Below, piece after piece: positions 9,223-20,140 of a DNA stretch of 64,000 bases (its first letter is position 1; each line of letters starts with the position of its first letter). The notes under the pieces were generated by a model. It did not search any database. It saw only the letters and a program-made list of their open reading frames with translations, and had not been told where the DNA came from. The position numbers and the translations under genes are program-made. Origin of the DNA: an uncultured cyanobacterium (lineage in GTDB: Bacteria; Cyanobacteriota; Cyanobacteriia; Cyanobacteriales; Nostocaceae); the NCBI GenBank assembly GCA_903903925.1, contig CAIVAU010000066.1, positions 17,211 to 81,210 on the forward strand, written 5' to 3'.

Positions 9223-10122
9223 GTGTTTAAATTTCTTAACAAACTTGATTATCTGCTCAAAGAAACACTTGTTGGTTTGCAACGTGGTGGATGGATGAAC
9301 TGGGCGGCTGTAAGTACCGTCACGGTGTTATTACTAATTTTAGGCATGAGTCTGCAAAGTTCCTGGCAGTTAGAAAAACTCCTTAACCAATTTGGTAGCC
9401 AGTTAGAAATATCAGTTTATCTCAAGCCGGATGCGCAAGCCCAAACCATTGAGTCGCTTATAGCGAAAATGCCGGAGGTGGTGCAGATGAGAACCATCAC
9501 CAAGGAGCAAGCTTGGACTAAATTAGTTCAAGAACTGAGAATTTCTGATATTGAGGGCGCTACGGAGGAACTAGGTGATAATCCGCTAGTGGATGAGATC
9601 AAGGTGAAGGCTCGCAACTCTTCTGTTGTACCTAGTTTAGCAACGCAACTGGCTAAGTTGCATCTTGTTGATACAGTACAGTATATCGATGAAGCGGTCA
9701 AACGTATTGCCCAGTTACATCAAGGTTTAAACAGGGTTTCCCTCACAATTACGATTATCTTGACGTTAACCGCAATCTCTGTCACCGCAACCACTATTCG
9801 TCTCATTGTTATAGCGCGACGCCAGGAAATTGAAATTATGCAACTTCTGGGCGCAACTTCAGCCTGGATTCACCTACCGTTTATTTTACAAGGAATTGCT
9901 TTTGGCGTGGCTGGAGGTGCGATCGCTGTATTATTCATGACTCTGATTCAACAGTTTCTAAGTAAGTTGCTAGTTAACCAACCCGAATTTATCCAATTTC
10001 TCACCAATGGTTTGCAACTCACTACAGCACAAACTTTGCTATTGCCCCTGATTCTCCTGAGTTGTGGTGCAATGGTAGGATTGTTAGGGAGTTTATTTGC
10101 TGTGCGGCGATTTGCTAAATAA
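9223..10122 (+). CDS. ftsX: cell division protein FtsX (ABC permease)
   Basis: 299 residues from a GTG start. The topology is that of FtsX: a helix near 27-45 (WAAVSTVTVLLLILGMSL), an extracellular domain with SQLEISVYLKPDAQAQ, then three C-terminal helices with the conserved IVIARRQEIEIMQLLGATSAWI. FtsX couples with the ATPase FtsE to control peptidoglycan hydrolysis at the division site. No ftsE lies next to it, as is usual in cyanobacteria. It is a single-gene unit here. Confidence 0.9.
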   Translation: MFKFLNKLDYLLKETLVGLQRGGWMNWAAVSTVTVLLLILGMSLQSSWQLEKLLNQFGSQLEISVYLKPDAQAQTIESLIAKMPEVVQMRTITKEQAWTKLVQELRISDIEGATEELGDNPLVDEIKVKARNSSVVPSLATQLAKLHLVDTVQYIDEAVKRIAQLHQGLNRVSLTITIILTLTAISVTATTIRLIVIARRQEIEIMQLLGATSAWIHLPFILQGIAFGVAGGAIAVLFMTLIQQFLSKLLVNQPEFIQFLTNGLQLTTAQTLLLPLILLSCGAMVGLLGSLFAVRRFAK

Positions 10123-10218
10123 GAATTAAAAACCGCAGATGGACGATATCTGGGTAGTATGTTCTAGGTATACCGTACTGGAGATTAAGACGACCGCAAA
10201 CCATTGCCAAGACCACTG

Positions 10219-10371
10219 TTAAAACGCTACGATTTTCTCTTGATCTCCTACTGGTGGGGGCATTTGGATAATATCTCCATCGTGTAATTCGTAACGGATG
10301 TTTTCTGGCTGTTCTTCTAAAAACCTTAAGAATTCTTCAAATGTGAACAGCTTTTGTAGTGATTGAGTCAT
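10219..10371 (-). pseudogene. truncated Uma2-family endonuclease remnant
   Basis: 50 codons (MTQSLQKLFTFEEFLRFLEE through RYELHDGDIIQMPPPVGDQ) match the N-terminus of Uma2/DUF820 proteins. The full family is about 190 residues with a PD-(D/E)XK nuclease core. The frame stops at 10219 and no continuation is visible downstream, so the catalytic core is missing. It is best read as a decayed gene. Confidence 0.6.
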
Positions 10372-10450
10372 TGTTTTCTCGAGGAATAGGGAGTGGGGAA
10401 TGGGGAATAGTATTTTTGACAACTAACAACTAACAACTAACAAAATTACT

Positions 10451-11281
10451 ATGACATCACAATGGGAAGCTTTGCTGAAAAATATTGGTGAATGGCAAGG
10501 TTCATTTACCAGGTTTTCGCCTCAAGGTGAATTTTTGGAAGAGATCAAGAGTACTGTTTCTTTAGAAGGGTTGAATAATAACCAGACAATTCGCCAGATT
10601 GTTCGTTTAGGGGAAAATGAAAGGGTTTTAGAATATAGTTCTCTGGGAAAGGGTGTACTATTTTTTGAAAATGGAGCATTTTCTCAAGGTTCGATTCAGC
10701 TAGGTCCATTTTCTGAATTTGGCGCTGAACTCGGTTTAATTGATGAAAATCGCCGCTTACGCTTGGTGCAAATGTTTGATCAAAATGGTCAACTAGATAA
10801 ACTTACTTTAATTCGAGAACATCTTGCTGGAACTCAACCACAACAACGCTCACCCTTAACAGTAAATGATTTACTTGGAGAATGGCTTGGGGAAGCAGTA
10901 ACGATTTATCCAGACTGGCGCACTCCGGACAGTTACCCAGTAAAGATGCAATTACAACTTCATGATAATGCTGAGTACATAACACAAAGTCTGACCTTTG
11001 GTGAGCGCACAATTACCTCGACTGCTACAATTAAAGGCTCTATTATCTCTTTTGACCAAAATCCTCAAAACCAGGTGCAAGTCTTGCTACTACCTGATGG
11101 TGTTTCTGCCACTTGTCCACCTAAGGTACAATTACGTCAACCTTTATTTCTTGAGGTAGGTTGGTTACTCCAACCCAATTTGCGCCACCGATTGATTCGC
11201 AGCTACAATGATAAAGGGGAGTGGATAAGTCTTACGCTGGTGGTAGAACGCCGAGTCAGCATTCCAACATCAGCAGTCTGA
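10451..11281 (+). CDS. DUF3598 family protein
   Basis: 276 residues. The start MTSQWEALLKNIGEWQGSFT and the strand-rich body, with repeated motifs such as GEWLGEAVTIYPDWRTPD, fit the cyanobacterial DUF3598 family. Members have a lipocalin-like two-barrel fold related in part to CpeS/CpcS bilin lyases. The ligand is unknown and a bilin or fatty acid link is inference. Tandem CTAACAA units lie just upstream (10420-10445). No operon partner. Confidence 0.7.
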   Translation: MTSQWEALLKNIGEWQGSFTRFSPQGEFLEEIKSTVSLEGLNNNQTIRQIVRLGENERVLEYSSLGKGVLFFENGAFSQGSIQLGPFSEFGAELGLIDENRRLRLVQMFDQNGQLDKLTLIREHLAGTQPQQRSPLTVNDLLGEWLGEAVTIYPDWRTPDSYPVKMQLQLHDNAEYITQSLTFGERTITSTATIKGSIISFDQNPQNQVQVLLLPDGVSATCPPKVQLRQPLFLEVGWLLQPNLRHRLIRSYNDKGEWISLTLVVERRVSIPTSAV

Positions 11282-11350
11282 GAGTGCTAAAGCGCTCACT
11301 ACGAACTTTTACATTTCGTTACATAGTTGTAAATTTTCCCGCTTACATGC

Positions 11351-11926
11351 TTAAACTAGGGAATAGTGGTGTTGCAAGGCTTGAAGGAGTAGGGGTTGAT
11401 ACTGTCGATCGCTCACCTGATAAGCACCAAACCTTTCTAAATGGGGATTCATCATTTGGGCATCAAATAGGACGAATTGTCGTTCCCGCAGTCTTTCTAC
11501 CAATTTCACCATCGCTACCTTTGAACCTTCAGGAATGCGGTAGAACATTGACTCCCCAATGAAAGCGCCCCCAATGACAATTCCTAAAATCCCTCCAGCG
11601 AGTTCGTCGCCTTGCCAAGTTTCAAAGCTATATGCCCAACCTGTTTGGTAAAGTTCCCAGTAAATCTCTTTTAACTGTGGTGAAATCCAAGTCGTTTCTC
11701 GATTAGCACACCCAGCGACTACAGCTTCAAAATCGCGGTTAATCGCTACAGTAAAACGCTCTTGGTTGAGAACACGTTGCAAGGACTTGGGGTAGCGAAA
11801 TCGCTCATCTAAGGGAATAAGAGTGCGATCGCGACTGCTATACCACTCCAATACATCATTCTCATCAGCCATGAGAAAATATCCTTGGGCATAACCTTTA
11901 ATAATAGTAGCAATGTCATAGTTCAT
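11351..11926 (-). CDS. aat: leucyl/phenylalanyl-tRNA--protein transferase
   Basis: 191 residues. It carries the family core: [11 protein letters not shown] near residue 8, [21 protein letters not shown] split across the N-terminal third, [20 protein letters not shown], and [20 protein letters not shown]. It adds Leu or Phe from charged tRNA to N-terminal Arg/Lys of proteins, marking them for ClpS/ClpAP in the N-end rule pathway. The start is set at 11926 (MNYDIATII), as in cyanobacterial homologues; the upstream ATG at 11950 adds eight unlike residues. Confidence 0.92.
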   Translation of the reverse strand: MNYDIATIIKGYAQGYFLMADENDVLEWYSSRDRTLIPLDERFRYPKSLQRVLNQERFTVAINRDFEAVVAGCANRETTWISPQLKEIYWELYQTGWAYSFETWQGDELAGGILGIVIGGAFIGESMFYRIPEGSKVAMVKLVERLRERQFVLFDAQMMNPHLERFGAYQVSDRQYQPLLLQALQHHYSLV

Positions 11927-12004
11927 AAAAATATGTTTGTTAACTATCAACGGTTAACCATCAACAGTCAGTGTTTTGACAACAAGTTATTTATAAGCGC
12001 GAAC

Positions 12005-12334
12005 ATGACCGAACCAATTCCATCCATCATCCTGCCACCGCCCAGAAATCCCAACCTTGAGGGAGAATGGTTACAACAGTGCTTGCAGCGATGGCTAGAT
12101 GAAGAATTTATTCCGGAAGCCGTCAATCAGAAGATTGCTACACGTGCAGCACAAATTTTTGTCAGACAACGAATGGAAGGAGAAAACGACTTAGGTTCTC
12201 TGGTAATTGCCATTGTCACAGAAATGCAGTCGTTTGATTTTTCTAGAAGTTTTTACGGAGAGTTTGCGATCGCCAACGCCGTCAGCGATCTACTCTTAGA
12301 AAGTCTGGGAATTGATCGATGTTGTGGAGAATAA
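12005..12334 (+). CDS. conserved cyanobacterial hypothetical protein
   Basis: 109 residues from the ATG at 12005 (MTEPIPSIILPPPRNPNLEG). It has a proline-rich N-terminus followed by helices (LQQCLQRWLDEEFIPEA, KIATRAAQIFVRQRMEGEND). No catalytic motif or membrane segment was seen. The open frame upstream to 11885 overlaps aat antisense and is unlikely to be translated. Function unknown; I recall similar proteins only from cyanobacteria. Confidence 0.6.
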   Translation: MTEPIPSIILPPPRNPNLEGEWLQQCLQRWLDEEFIPEAVNQKIATRAAQIFVRQRMEGENDLGSLVIAIVTEMQSFDFSRSFYGEFAIANAVSDLLLESLGIDRCCGE

Positions 12335-12336
12335 TT

Positions 12337-12412
12337 TTTGTTAGTTGTTAGTTGTTAGGTTTCAAAAATTTCTACTAACTACTAACCACTAACTACTAAC
12401 TACCAGCTAGAC
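12337..12412. repeat. short tandem repeats (GTTAGTT, CTAACTA)
   Basis: Two blocks of heptamer-like repeats, TTAGTTG and CTACTAA types, fill the gap between the convergent hypothetical gene and rpsN and reach into the 3' end of rpsN. Confidence 0.7.
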
Positions 12413-12702
12413 TTAACCACTCCAGGTAAAAGACCCTCGTGTGCCCATTCCCGTAGGACATTCCGAGAAAGTCCAAAGTCGCGGTAAACTCCTCTAGGAC
12501 GACCAGTAAGCCAGCAACGGTTACGGCGGCGGGTGGGAGCACTATTGCGAGGGAGTTGTTGAATTTCCCGATGAATCTCCAGTTTGTCTAGAGGAGATTC
12601 AGCTTGTCTAAATTCTTCCAGCAACGCTTCCCGCTTGTCAGCATACTTTTCAACCATTCTGGCGCGTTTTTTTTCGCGCTCAATCATACTCTTTTTTGCC
12701 AT
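12400..12702 (-). CDS. rpsN: 30S ribosomal protein S14
   Basis: 100 residues. [20 protein letters not shown] and the C-terminal [20 protein letters not shown] are diagnostic for bacterial S14 of the long, zinc-free type (no CxxC motif). It binds 16S rRNA in the head of the small subunit. The ATG at 12702 is chosen over the upstream in-frame ATG at 12729. In many bacteria it sits in the spc operon; in cyanobacteria it is isolated, as here. Confidence 0.95.
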   Translation of the reverse strand: MAKKSMIEREKKRARMVEKYADKREALLEEFRQAESPLDKLEIHREIQQLPRNSAPTRRRNRCWLTGRPRGVYRDFGLSRNVLREWAHEGLLPGVVKSSW

Positions 12703-12786
12703 AAAGTCCCTAACTTTTTCAGACAGCACTTTCCATCTTATACAATATAGCGCCTATGGCGTTAGAACTCAGAAGATCTCCATATT

Positions 12787-13440
12787 CTAACTCCCCATTC
12801 CCGAAGGGCAAAGATTAGCAAGTTGACAGCTAACGCAGGCAGGAGATCGCGCCTTACAAACGGCACGACCGTGATAGATCAGTCTAATAGACCAATTTTC
12901 CCAATCAGGCTGAGGTAACAGACGCATCAAATCTTGTTCAATGCGAATAGGGTCTGAGTGTTCAGTTAAGCCTAAGCGTTGGCTGAGGCGCTTGACGTGG
13001 GTGTCAACTGTTACCCCAGCATTAATTCCATAAGCATGAGCTAAGACTACATTTGCTGTCTTTCGTGCTACACCTGGAAGTTGCAATAGCTGTTCCATCT
13101 GCTTTGGAACTTCGCCACCAAACTCTGTAACAATCATCGCGCAGGCGGATTTGATATTCTTCGCCTTATTGCGATAAAATCCAGTCGAACGCACCAAGTT
13201 TTCTAACTCTGCCAAATCAGCATTTGCTAAACCAACGGCATCTGGGAATTGACTAAATAAGGTTGGCGTAACTTTATTTACCCGCTCATCAGTACATTGG
13301 GCAGACAAAATAGTTGCCACCAGTAGTTGCACTGGTGTTAAGTAAGTCAAAGAGCAAGTAGCATCTGGATAAAGATGCTGAAGGCGGACTAGAATTTCTA
13401 GCGCCCGTTGCTTTTCAGATGACCATGGGCGGGTACTCAT
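12787..13440 (-). CDS. nth: endonuclease III
   Basis: 217 residues from the ATG at 13440 (MSTRPWSSEKQRAL). It shows the helix-hairpin-helix LPGVARKTANVVLAHAYG with the catalytic Lys, the catalytic Asp in TVDTHVKRLSQRLG, and the C-terminal 4Fe-4S cluster ligands C-x6-C-x2-C-x5-C. It removes oxidised pyrimidines and nicks abasic sites. Its ATG overlaps the rseP stop (TGATG), so the two are translationally coupled. Confidence 0.95.
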   Translation of the reverse strand: MSTRPWSSEKQRALEILVRLQHLYPDATCSLTYLTPVQLLVATILSAQCTDERVNKVTPTLFSQFPDAVGLANADLAELENLVRSTGFYRNKAKNIKSACAMIVTEFGGEVPKQMEQLLQLPGVARKTANVVLAHAYGINAGVTVDTHVKRLSQRLGLTEHSDPIRIEQDLMRLLPQPDWENWSIRLIYHGRAVCKARSPACVSCQLANLCPSGMGS

Positions 13441-14528
13441 CACTGGAATAACTTTTGCACCCACTCCAACTGGGTAGTCTCTTTCAGGATGAGAAAAATG
13501 CCTAGTCCCAAAAGTAGCATCAAACCGGTTTGCATCACACCGTCTTGAATGCGAGTGGGCAAAGGCTTACCACGTAAACCTTCTATGAGCAGAAAAGCCA
13601 GTTGTCCCCCATCTAAAGCTGGTAAAGGCAAAATATTGATCACAGCCAAGTTAATGCTAATAAGAGCAGCAAAGAAGAACAAATTGCCCGCATCGTTCTT
13701 GGCAATATTGGCACCAATTTCTACAATTTTGACTGGTCCAGCGACTTGACCTGCTGTTTCACCAAAGTTAGTGATGAGTTGCTTAAAGCCTAGAAATGTC
13801 GTTGAGACAATCTGCTGAAATTCAGTAGCGCCGACCTGTAAGGCTTCTACTGGATTCTTCACATGATGACGCACTACTTTGCCGTTGAAAGCGAGTCCGA
13901 TGCCAATACTACCCTCACCGTTGGATTTAGTTTCTGGAACTACAGTCAAAGATAGCTTTTGGTCGCCACGGGCAACTTTCAGTGTAATTGGCTGACCAGG
14001 ACTCGTTTTAATGATTTCCTTTAAAGCGTCCCTCTCTTGCAGCGATGTTCCAAATTCTCGTTGATTAGCTGCTAGGATCACATCCCCTGGCTTAATTCCT
14101 GCTTTTGCTGCGACAGAACTCACCTCTGGGGCAAGCTGTTGGATTAAAACTCCTGGTTGGGTTGCTTGCGGTACGCCAACAAAGCCGACTTGCGCCACTA
14201 AGAGAAAGTAGGCAAATATTAAATTTGCTATGACTCCAGCACTGATGACGATCGCCCGATCCAGTATTGGTCGGTTACGCAGCAGATTGGGATCTTCAGG
14301 TGGAATAGTACTATCCGGGTCATCATCTGGAAAGCCCACATAACCGCCCAAAGGAAAAGCGCGGATAGCGTATTCAGTTAGCGATCCTTGGTACTTCCAA
14401 ATAACCGGACCAAAACCCAGAGAAAAGCGGTTAACGTAAATACCTTGAGACCTTGCTGCAATGAAATGTCCTAGCTCGTGGACTAGGATCAGAACAGCCA
14501 AAACTGCGATCGCCGCTAAAACTGACAT
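13440..14528 (-). CDS. rseP: site-2 intramembrane metalloprotease RseP/MmpA (M50)
   Basis: 362 residues. The zinc motif HELGH is at residues 17-21 in the first membrane helix. A PDZ domain follows at about 120-200 (GIKPGDVILAANQREFG), and the second zinc site is in INILPLPALDGGQ. It cleaves membrane-bound anti-sigma factors or signal peptides within the inner membrane. It is the first gene of a two-gene unit with nth. Confidence 0.92.
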   Translation of the reverse strand: MSVLAAIAVLAVLILVHELGHFIAARSQGIYVNRFSLGFGPVIWKYQGSLTEYAIRAFPLGGYVGFPDDDPDSTIPPEDPNLLRNRPILDRAIVISAGVIANLIFAYFLLVAQVGFVGVPQATQPGVLIQQLAPEVSSVAAKAGIKPGDVILAANQREFGTSLQERDALKEIIKTSPGQPITLKVARGDQKLSLTVVPETKSNGEGSIGIGLAFNGKVVRHHVKNPVEALQVGATEFQQIVSTTFLGFKQLITNFGETAGQVAGPVKIVEIGANIAKNDAGNLFFFAALISINLAVINILPLPALDGGQLAFLLIEGLRGKPLPTRIQDGVMQTGLMLLLGLGIFLILKETTQLEWVQKLFQ

Positions 14529-14649
14529 AGAGAAAATTAGTGAACTTATTGATCTCTATTTTAAATTTGTGTAACGCTATTGTACTGAACTCAACGGCAT
14601 ATTTTGGAAAGTGGAACCAGAAGTTCCTCCACCCACACGAGAGTTAACC

Positions 14650-16055
<1,406 letters not shown>

Positions 16056-16088
16056 AGATTTTTCTTTTTGGTCTAGCCTAAGATCTTT

Positions 16089-16142
<54 letters not shown>

Positions 16143-16298
16143 AACTTATAAGGGTTTTGTCTCTGTCTCCACAGATCGCAACGGCTCTTATTCTCTTCCG
16201 ATTCTTTAACAATTCTGACGGATGTATTCTTACATATATTTGAAGCCGATACATCAGCATATTATGATTTTGCCTTGCTCTGACAGGAATTGTAAATT

Positions 16299-16446
16299 GG
16301 GGAAGATGGAGAGATGGGGGAGTGTGGGGAGTGTTGGAATTACTTTTAAAATCTGGTAGCAACTACCGCCCACTTCACATATCTCTCTCCTCGTCCCCCC
16401 ACACTCCCCACACTCTCCTCGTCCCCCCACCCTCCCCACACTCTCC
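16299..16446. repeat. GGGGAGTGT-type and 28-nt direct repeats
   Basis: GGGGAGTGTGGGGAG units (16316-16333), followed by two near-identical 28-nt blocks beginning CTCTCCTCGTCCCC (from about 16380 and 16408) that end at the DUF3611 stop codon. Confidence 0.8.
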
Positions 16447-16447
16447 T

Positions 16448-17014
16448 CTAGGGTTTAGTGATGCGATTGAGTAACCAGATCGACCCTACAAGACCTGCAA
16501 AGTGAGCTAAAACTGTGTTGGTGTTTGCTTGGACAACAAAAATATCTAAGGATTGGATAACTCGACTAGGGTCAACTTGGGTGTAAACTCCAGCACCAAA
16601 TTGTGGCATAGTCAGCGACTTTGATAACAGAGTCCCAACGATCGCTTCTGCCCCCATAAGAGTCAAAAGCATTCCTACCAAATTGACGATCAGTCCAAAA
16701 CGCACGACTTGAATCGTTTCAATTTTGCGAGGGCGGTTGCTGGGATTGGAAGACTCTAGTTGCTTGCCAAGCCTAGTGTAACGGAAAGCTAGATAAATGC
16801 TCACACCTAAGGCAATGAGCCCAGAGAGTGCTAAAAACACACCAAACCCAGTTCCCGGATTATTGCTACTGGTGTTCCCAGTTCTCTGGCTGAGGATGGC
16901 GAACAGCAAAATCCCCCCAGAAACGACACCTAGCACTAACTGAGTCCAGAAGCTAACCCAACCTGTAAGGCGAAACATTTGGGCAATAGCCCGAAGTGGA
17001 GAGGAATCTGACAT
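16448..17014 (-). CDS. DUF3611 family membrane protein
   Basis: 188 residues from the ATG at 17014 (MSDSSPLRAIAQMFRLTGWV). Four membrane helices are visible: FWTQLVLGVVSGGILLFAIL, FLALSGLIALGVSIYLAF, GLIVNLVGMLLTLMGAEAI, and a C-terminal one ending in LLNRITKP. This matches the DUF3611 family of cyanobacteria and plastids, whose function is not established. The GTG at 17026 would add four residues. Monocistronic. Confidence 0.75.
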   Translation of the reverse strand: MSDSSPLRAIAQMFRLTGWVSFWTQLVLGVVSGGILLFAILSQRTGNTSSNNPGTGFGVFLALSGLIALGVSIYLAFRYTRLGKQLESSNPSNRPRKIETIQVVRFGLIVNLVGMLLTLMGAEAIVGTLLSKSLTMPQFGAGVYTQVDPSRVIQSLDIFVVQANTNTVLAHFAGLVGSIWLLNRITKP

Positions 17015-17614
17015 ACTGATCACCAATGTGCTGGGTGTTTGATAAATTTAATATCACACTTCTCGTATAGTAAAAAAATCTATCAATTTCAGAAATTCAG
17101 TATAAAAGGTAAATTTTGCTGTGTCGGCTATTTGTCAGTCTCTGAATTAGATGTATCTGTAGGCTTGAACTTGAAGATTGTGCAATGGGATAATCACTGT
17201 CTCACAAAGTGTTTATTAAGTTTTGCTCAAAAAGCTGCATTTTACCCTTAGAATTGCTTAGGCGTAATTTCACGCTTAAGCAGTTCCCACACACTCGGCA
17301 TCACTTAACACAAGGATGACGGCATCGCTGCTGTCCATTCGCTCCTCACTACACTGTCTAAAACTTCGGTAGGGGGTGCACTTTTTTGTATGCCTAAAAC
17401 TGGCGCGTACATGAGTGAGTTTCTGGTGCGGAGTTATCCGCTGCTTAAAACTCGCGTCCCCATGACTAACAAGCGTGTACCGTGTTTAATTTTTGCGCTT
17501 TGATCATCTAGCCTCAGTAGCGTTATATACTTAGGCATTGTGGTGCAGCAGTATATACTCGTAACGAGAATTATAGGCTCAACCTTCAGGCATATTTTTA
17601 GCCATTCACCAACC
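17015..17614. other. 600-nt intergenic region, no gene assigned
   Basis: The frames here encode 60-70 residues of biased, non-protein-like composition and are not called. The region should hold the divergent promoters of the DUF3611 and PadR genes. No tRNA was seen. Confidence 0.4.
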
Positions 17615-17962
17615 ATGAAACTTGAGGATATATATAAATTCTTTGAAAATCCTCCGCCAACTTACCTTTGTCAGGAACTAGCAGTTTGTTATATATTGTA
17701 TGTTTTACTACAAGGGGAATCTTACGGAACTGAGTTGATTCAAAGACTGGAAACTGAATATCCAACCTATCGACTGTCAGATACCGTGCTTTACAGTGCG
17801 ATTAAATTTCTTGAAGACGAAAGGGCAATCACTGGGTATTGGAAAAAACTTGAAGGACGTGGACGTCCGCGTCGGATGTACCAAGTCTCTCCGGAGTGGC
17901 AAGCTCAATCGCAAGATTTGGCTAGTTTGTGGCAAAAGTACATTAACCAGAGGACAAATTAA
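17615..17962 (+). CDS. PadR-family transcriptional regulator
   Basis: 115 residues from the ATG at 17615 (MKLEDIYKFFENPPPTYLCQ). The winged-helix core is clear: ILYVLLQGESYGTELIQRL, LSDTVLYSAIKFLEDERAI and the wing GRGRPRRMYQVSPEW, as in PadR proteins. It probably binds a small ligand and represses a nearby or distant promoter. The in-frame ATG-less upstream stretch from 17540 is unlike the family. The target is not evident; the next gene downstream is 250 nt away. Confidence 0.85.
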   Translation: MKLEDIYKFFENPPPTYLCQELAVCYILYVLLQGESYGTELIQRLETEYPTYRLSDTVLYSAIKFLEDERAITGYWKKLEGRGRPRRMYQVSPEWQAQSQDLASLWQKYINQRTN

Positions 17963-18015
17963 CGAATAACTAATAATGAATAAATCTCCTCCAGTAAAAC
18001 ATTAAGAGGGTGTAA

Positions 18016-18104
18016 GGTGTAGGGTGTAGGGAGCGAACCCACACCTCGCATCTGTGGGATTAGAACAGTGACGCCGTATTATAAGAGCGCTGTGCGTCTT
18101 AAGC
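18016..18104 (-). other. possible degenerate tRNA-like fragment
   Basis: Read on the minus strand, the segment ends with a T-arm-like GTGGGTTCGCTCCCTAC (stem GTGGG/CCTAC with one wobble). Upstream are an anticodon-arm-like stretch CTCTTATAATACGG and CTGTTCTAATCCCACAG. No D-arm or acceptor stem pair is evident. It is at best a decayed 3' half of a tRNA. Confidence 0.2.
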
Positions 18105-18120
18105 TTATGTATAAAGTCCA

Positions 18121-18176
18121 TTCGCGCAGCGTCTCTCTTTGGGAGAAGACCTGAGTTTCCCGCATACCGGATTATT
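18121..18176 (+). repeat. dispersed 56-nt repeat, copy A
   Basis: A segment from TTCGCGCAGCGTCTC through TTTGGGAGAAGACCTGAG to CCGCATACCGGATTATT recurs, inverted, at 48749-48804 with only a few mismatches. It is non-coding in both places. Confidence 0.8.
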
Positions 18177-18219
18177 CTATAGATTTTTCTTTCCCAATAC
18201 CCCACATCCCTTTTTAGTT

Positions 18220-18750
18220 ATGGATACTGCTGTTCTGCCATCCACGTTGCTGCTAACCTTATTACTATCGGTTGGGCTATTTTTCTTTATTCGTGCCTCG
18301 ACCAAAGACCGTATAGAAAAAGCGCAACTGGTTTCCAACTTAGACGAAGCTAGTTTATTGCCTCAATTACAGGAATATTTTCGCCTTCGGTCCTACCGAG
18401 TGGCAGCGGTAGACCCAGGACAAAACCAAGTGACTTTTGAAGGGTTTGTTAGACCTAGCTGGTTTTTAGCTGTGTTTTTGACGCTGTTAGCGGCTGCTGG
18501 GATTCTTTGTTTATCACTGGTTTTATCAATGCTTTTTCCGCACCTAAGCTCAATCTTCCTAGGAATGGTATTGCTCTCGCCTTTAAGTGGTTTCTTTTAC
18601 TGGAAAAAAGCTAGAAGGCTTGAGTTAGTGTTGCTCAAAGTAGAAGCCACTCAAAGCGAACAAAACTTCCCAAGTAAAATCACTGTAATTGCCCATCGAG
18701 ATGAACTCATGGAGTTACGAAGAGAACTACAGTTAAAGCTTTGCGAATAA
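18220..18750 (+). CDS. cofactor assembly of complex C subunit B (CCB-like)
   Basis: 176 residues from the ATG at 18220 (MDTAVLPSTLLLTLLLSVGL). It has an N-terminal membrane helix, a soluble segment (LPQLQEYFRLRSYRV), two more helices near 75-125 and a C-terminal cytoplasmic part. This matches the cyanobacterial homologues of CCB2/CCB4, which help attach heme ci to cytochrome b6 of the b6f complex. Residues encoded upstream of 18220 come from the dispersed repeat and are not part of the protein. Confidence 0.75.
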   Translation: MDTAVLPSTLLLTLLLSVGLFFFIRASTKDRIEKAQLVSNLDEASLLPQLQEYFRLRSYRVAAVDPGQNQVTFEGFVRPSWFLAVFLTLLAAAGILCLSLVLSMLFPHLSSIFLGMVLLSPLSGFFYWKKARRLELVLLKVEATQSEQNFPSKITVIAHRDELMELRRELQLKLCE

Positions 18751-19544
18751 ACCTTATAGTAATGGATTTTAGATTTTGGATTTATTTTCATCTAAAATCC
18801 AAAATTTAAAGGCTAAAACTCATTGGCCATCTGCGAGTCTGAAAAACAGAGAACGGGGTGTAGAGGATCAAACAACCTTATGGGGTTCCCCGCGCCCTAT
18901 ACCCCAACCCCTACGCCCTTATCATCGACTTTTAGGAAAATGAACACGAGAAAGGAGGAAGGAGGAAAAAAGCAAAAGCCATCTTGTATTGAAAGAGTTT
19001 ATTTTGCTATCGAGCTGCATATCATTCCCGAACACTAATAATGGTGTACGTAACCCGTAAGTGTTGCTCCGACTGATACTACTAAGGGGCGACCCCCCTC
19101 TGTACAGGAGAGCGAAGCTTTCCATAGTATAGATATATTAGGAGATACCCATGGGGACGGGCGGGTTCACTCTATTTCCACTCCCTTATGTATCTCATTT
19201 ACGCTAAAAACAAACCCATTCAGACTAGTGCTACTTTGCTATTTTGCCAAATTGCATGTTGATTCTCGCGCTTGAAGTACTAGTACAACACGGCGCATAA
19301 ATAAACATACGATTTAAACCGACGCAAAAGCCCAGAATACAATTATCAGTGACTTTTGACTTTCGAGGAACGCAAGAGCAGTACTAGCCTGAAAGGAGTA
19401 TATTGTCTAATTCACGCTTAATAGCCTCACTGGCAAATTAGCTGTAAACTTAAAAAAAATGTATCTTTTAAATAAACAAGGGCACTTTTGCCAGTTAATA
19501 ATTGCCACAAGCCAGACTTAGACTCGATGATAACCATTGATGGT
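18751..19544. other. 794-nt intergenic region, no gene assigned
   Basis: Between the CCB-like gene and the DUF3155 gene. It has AT-rich stretches and scattered repeat fragments, and short frames up to 71 codons with no protein-like character. No tRNA, rRNA or clear hairpin terminator was found. Confidence 0.4.
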
Positions 19545-19865
19545 TCAACGAGTGGCAGCCACAGCTACAGCTTCCTGACCTGGAGAATTTTCTAGTATTC
19601 TCAGGCTGGGAAATAAGAAATGATTTTCTTCAACATATTGAGCTCCAAAAAGCCCCTTTTCGGCCCAAAAATAACGGTCTGTAGTATGTTCGTTTCTCTT
19701 TACAAGTAGCAAAGCCGGTGGCGCGATCCGTTCAGCTTGAATGAACTTTCTCGCTGCTGTCACTGGTTTATCCTCGCCGCTTTCGATGCTATATTGAGGC
19801 ACATGTTCCAAAATTCGCCGTCCTTCTTGACGACGACGACTTTTCCTCTTCCGTCTCCTTGCCAA
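19545..19865 (-). CDS. DUF3155 family protein
   Basis: About 106 residues from a TTG start at 19865. The strong ribosome site GAGGAGG (19873-19879 region) decides this start, which gives the very basic N-terminus ARRRKRKSRRRQEGRRILEH usual for this cyanobacterial family. An ATG at 19925 would add 20 unlike residues. The basic tail suggests nucleic-acid or ribosome contact, but no function is established. It is divergent from the histidine kinase gene. Confidence 0.7.
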   Translation of the reverse strand: MARRRKRKSRRRQEGRRILEHVPQYSIESGEDKPVTAARKFIQAERIAPPALLLVKRNEHTTDRYFWAEKGLFGAQYVEENHFLFPSLRILENSPGQEAVAVAATR

Positions 19866-20140
19866 CCTATTTTCCTCCTCTTTGAAGCTACAGATTGTAG
19901 TTATAGCTACAAAATCCGTCGTCATTATAAAAGTTTTAGTTCAAAATATCAACAGTTCTTAATCTTTTGATACAACAACAAAACTTTCAGTGAACGTAGA
20001 TAAATCAAAAGTCGTGAAAGATATAATGCCACAGAGCGACCCATTATTTACAAGATTTAGTGAATCTTTGCTAAATTAGGAAAACCAATCTCTGTTCTTT
20101 GTGTTTCCGTCGGTTAGTCATCCTAAGTAAGATCTGAAAA

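Noticed and set aside
18002..18205. 67-residue minus-strand frame before the CCB-like gene
   Set aside because: It crosses the tRNA-like fragment and the dispersed repeat and has no protein-like composition.
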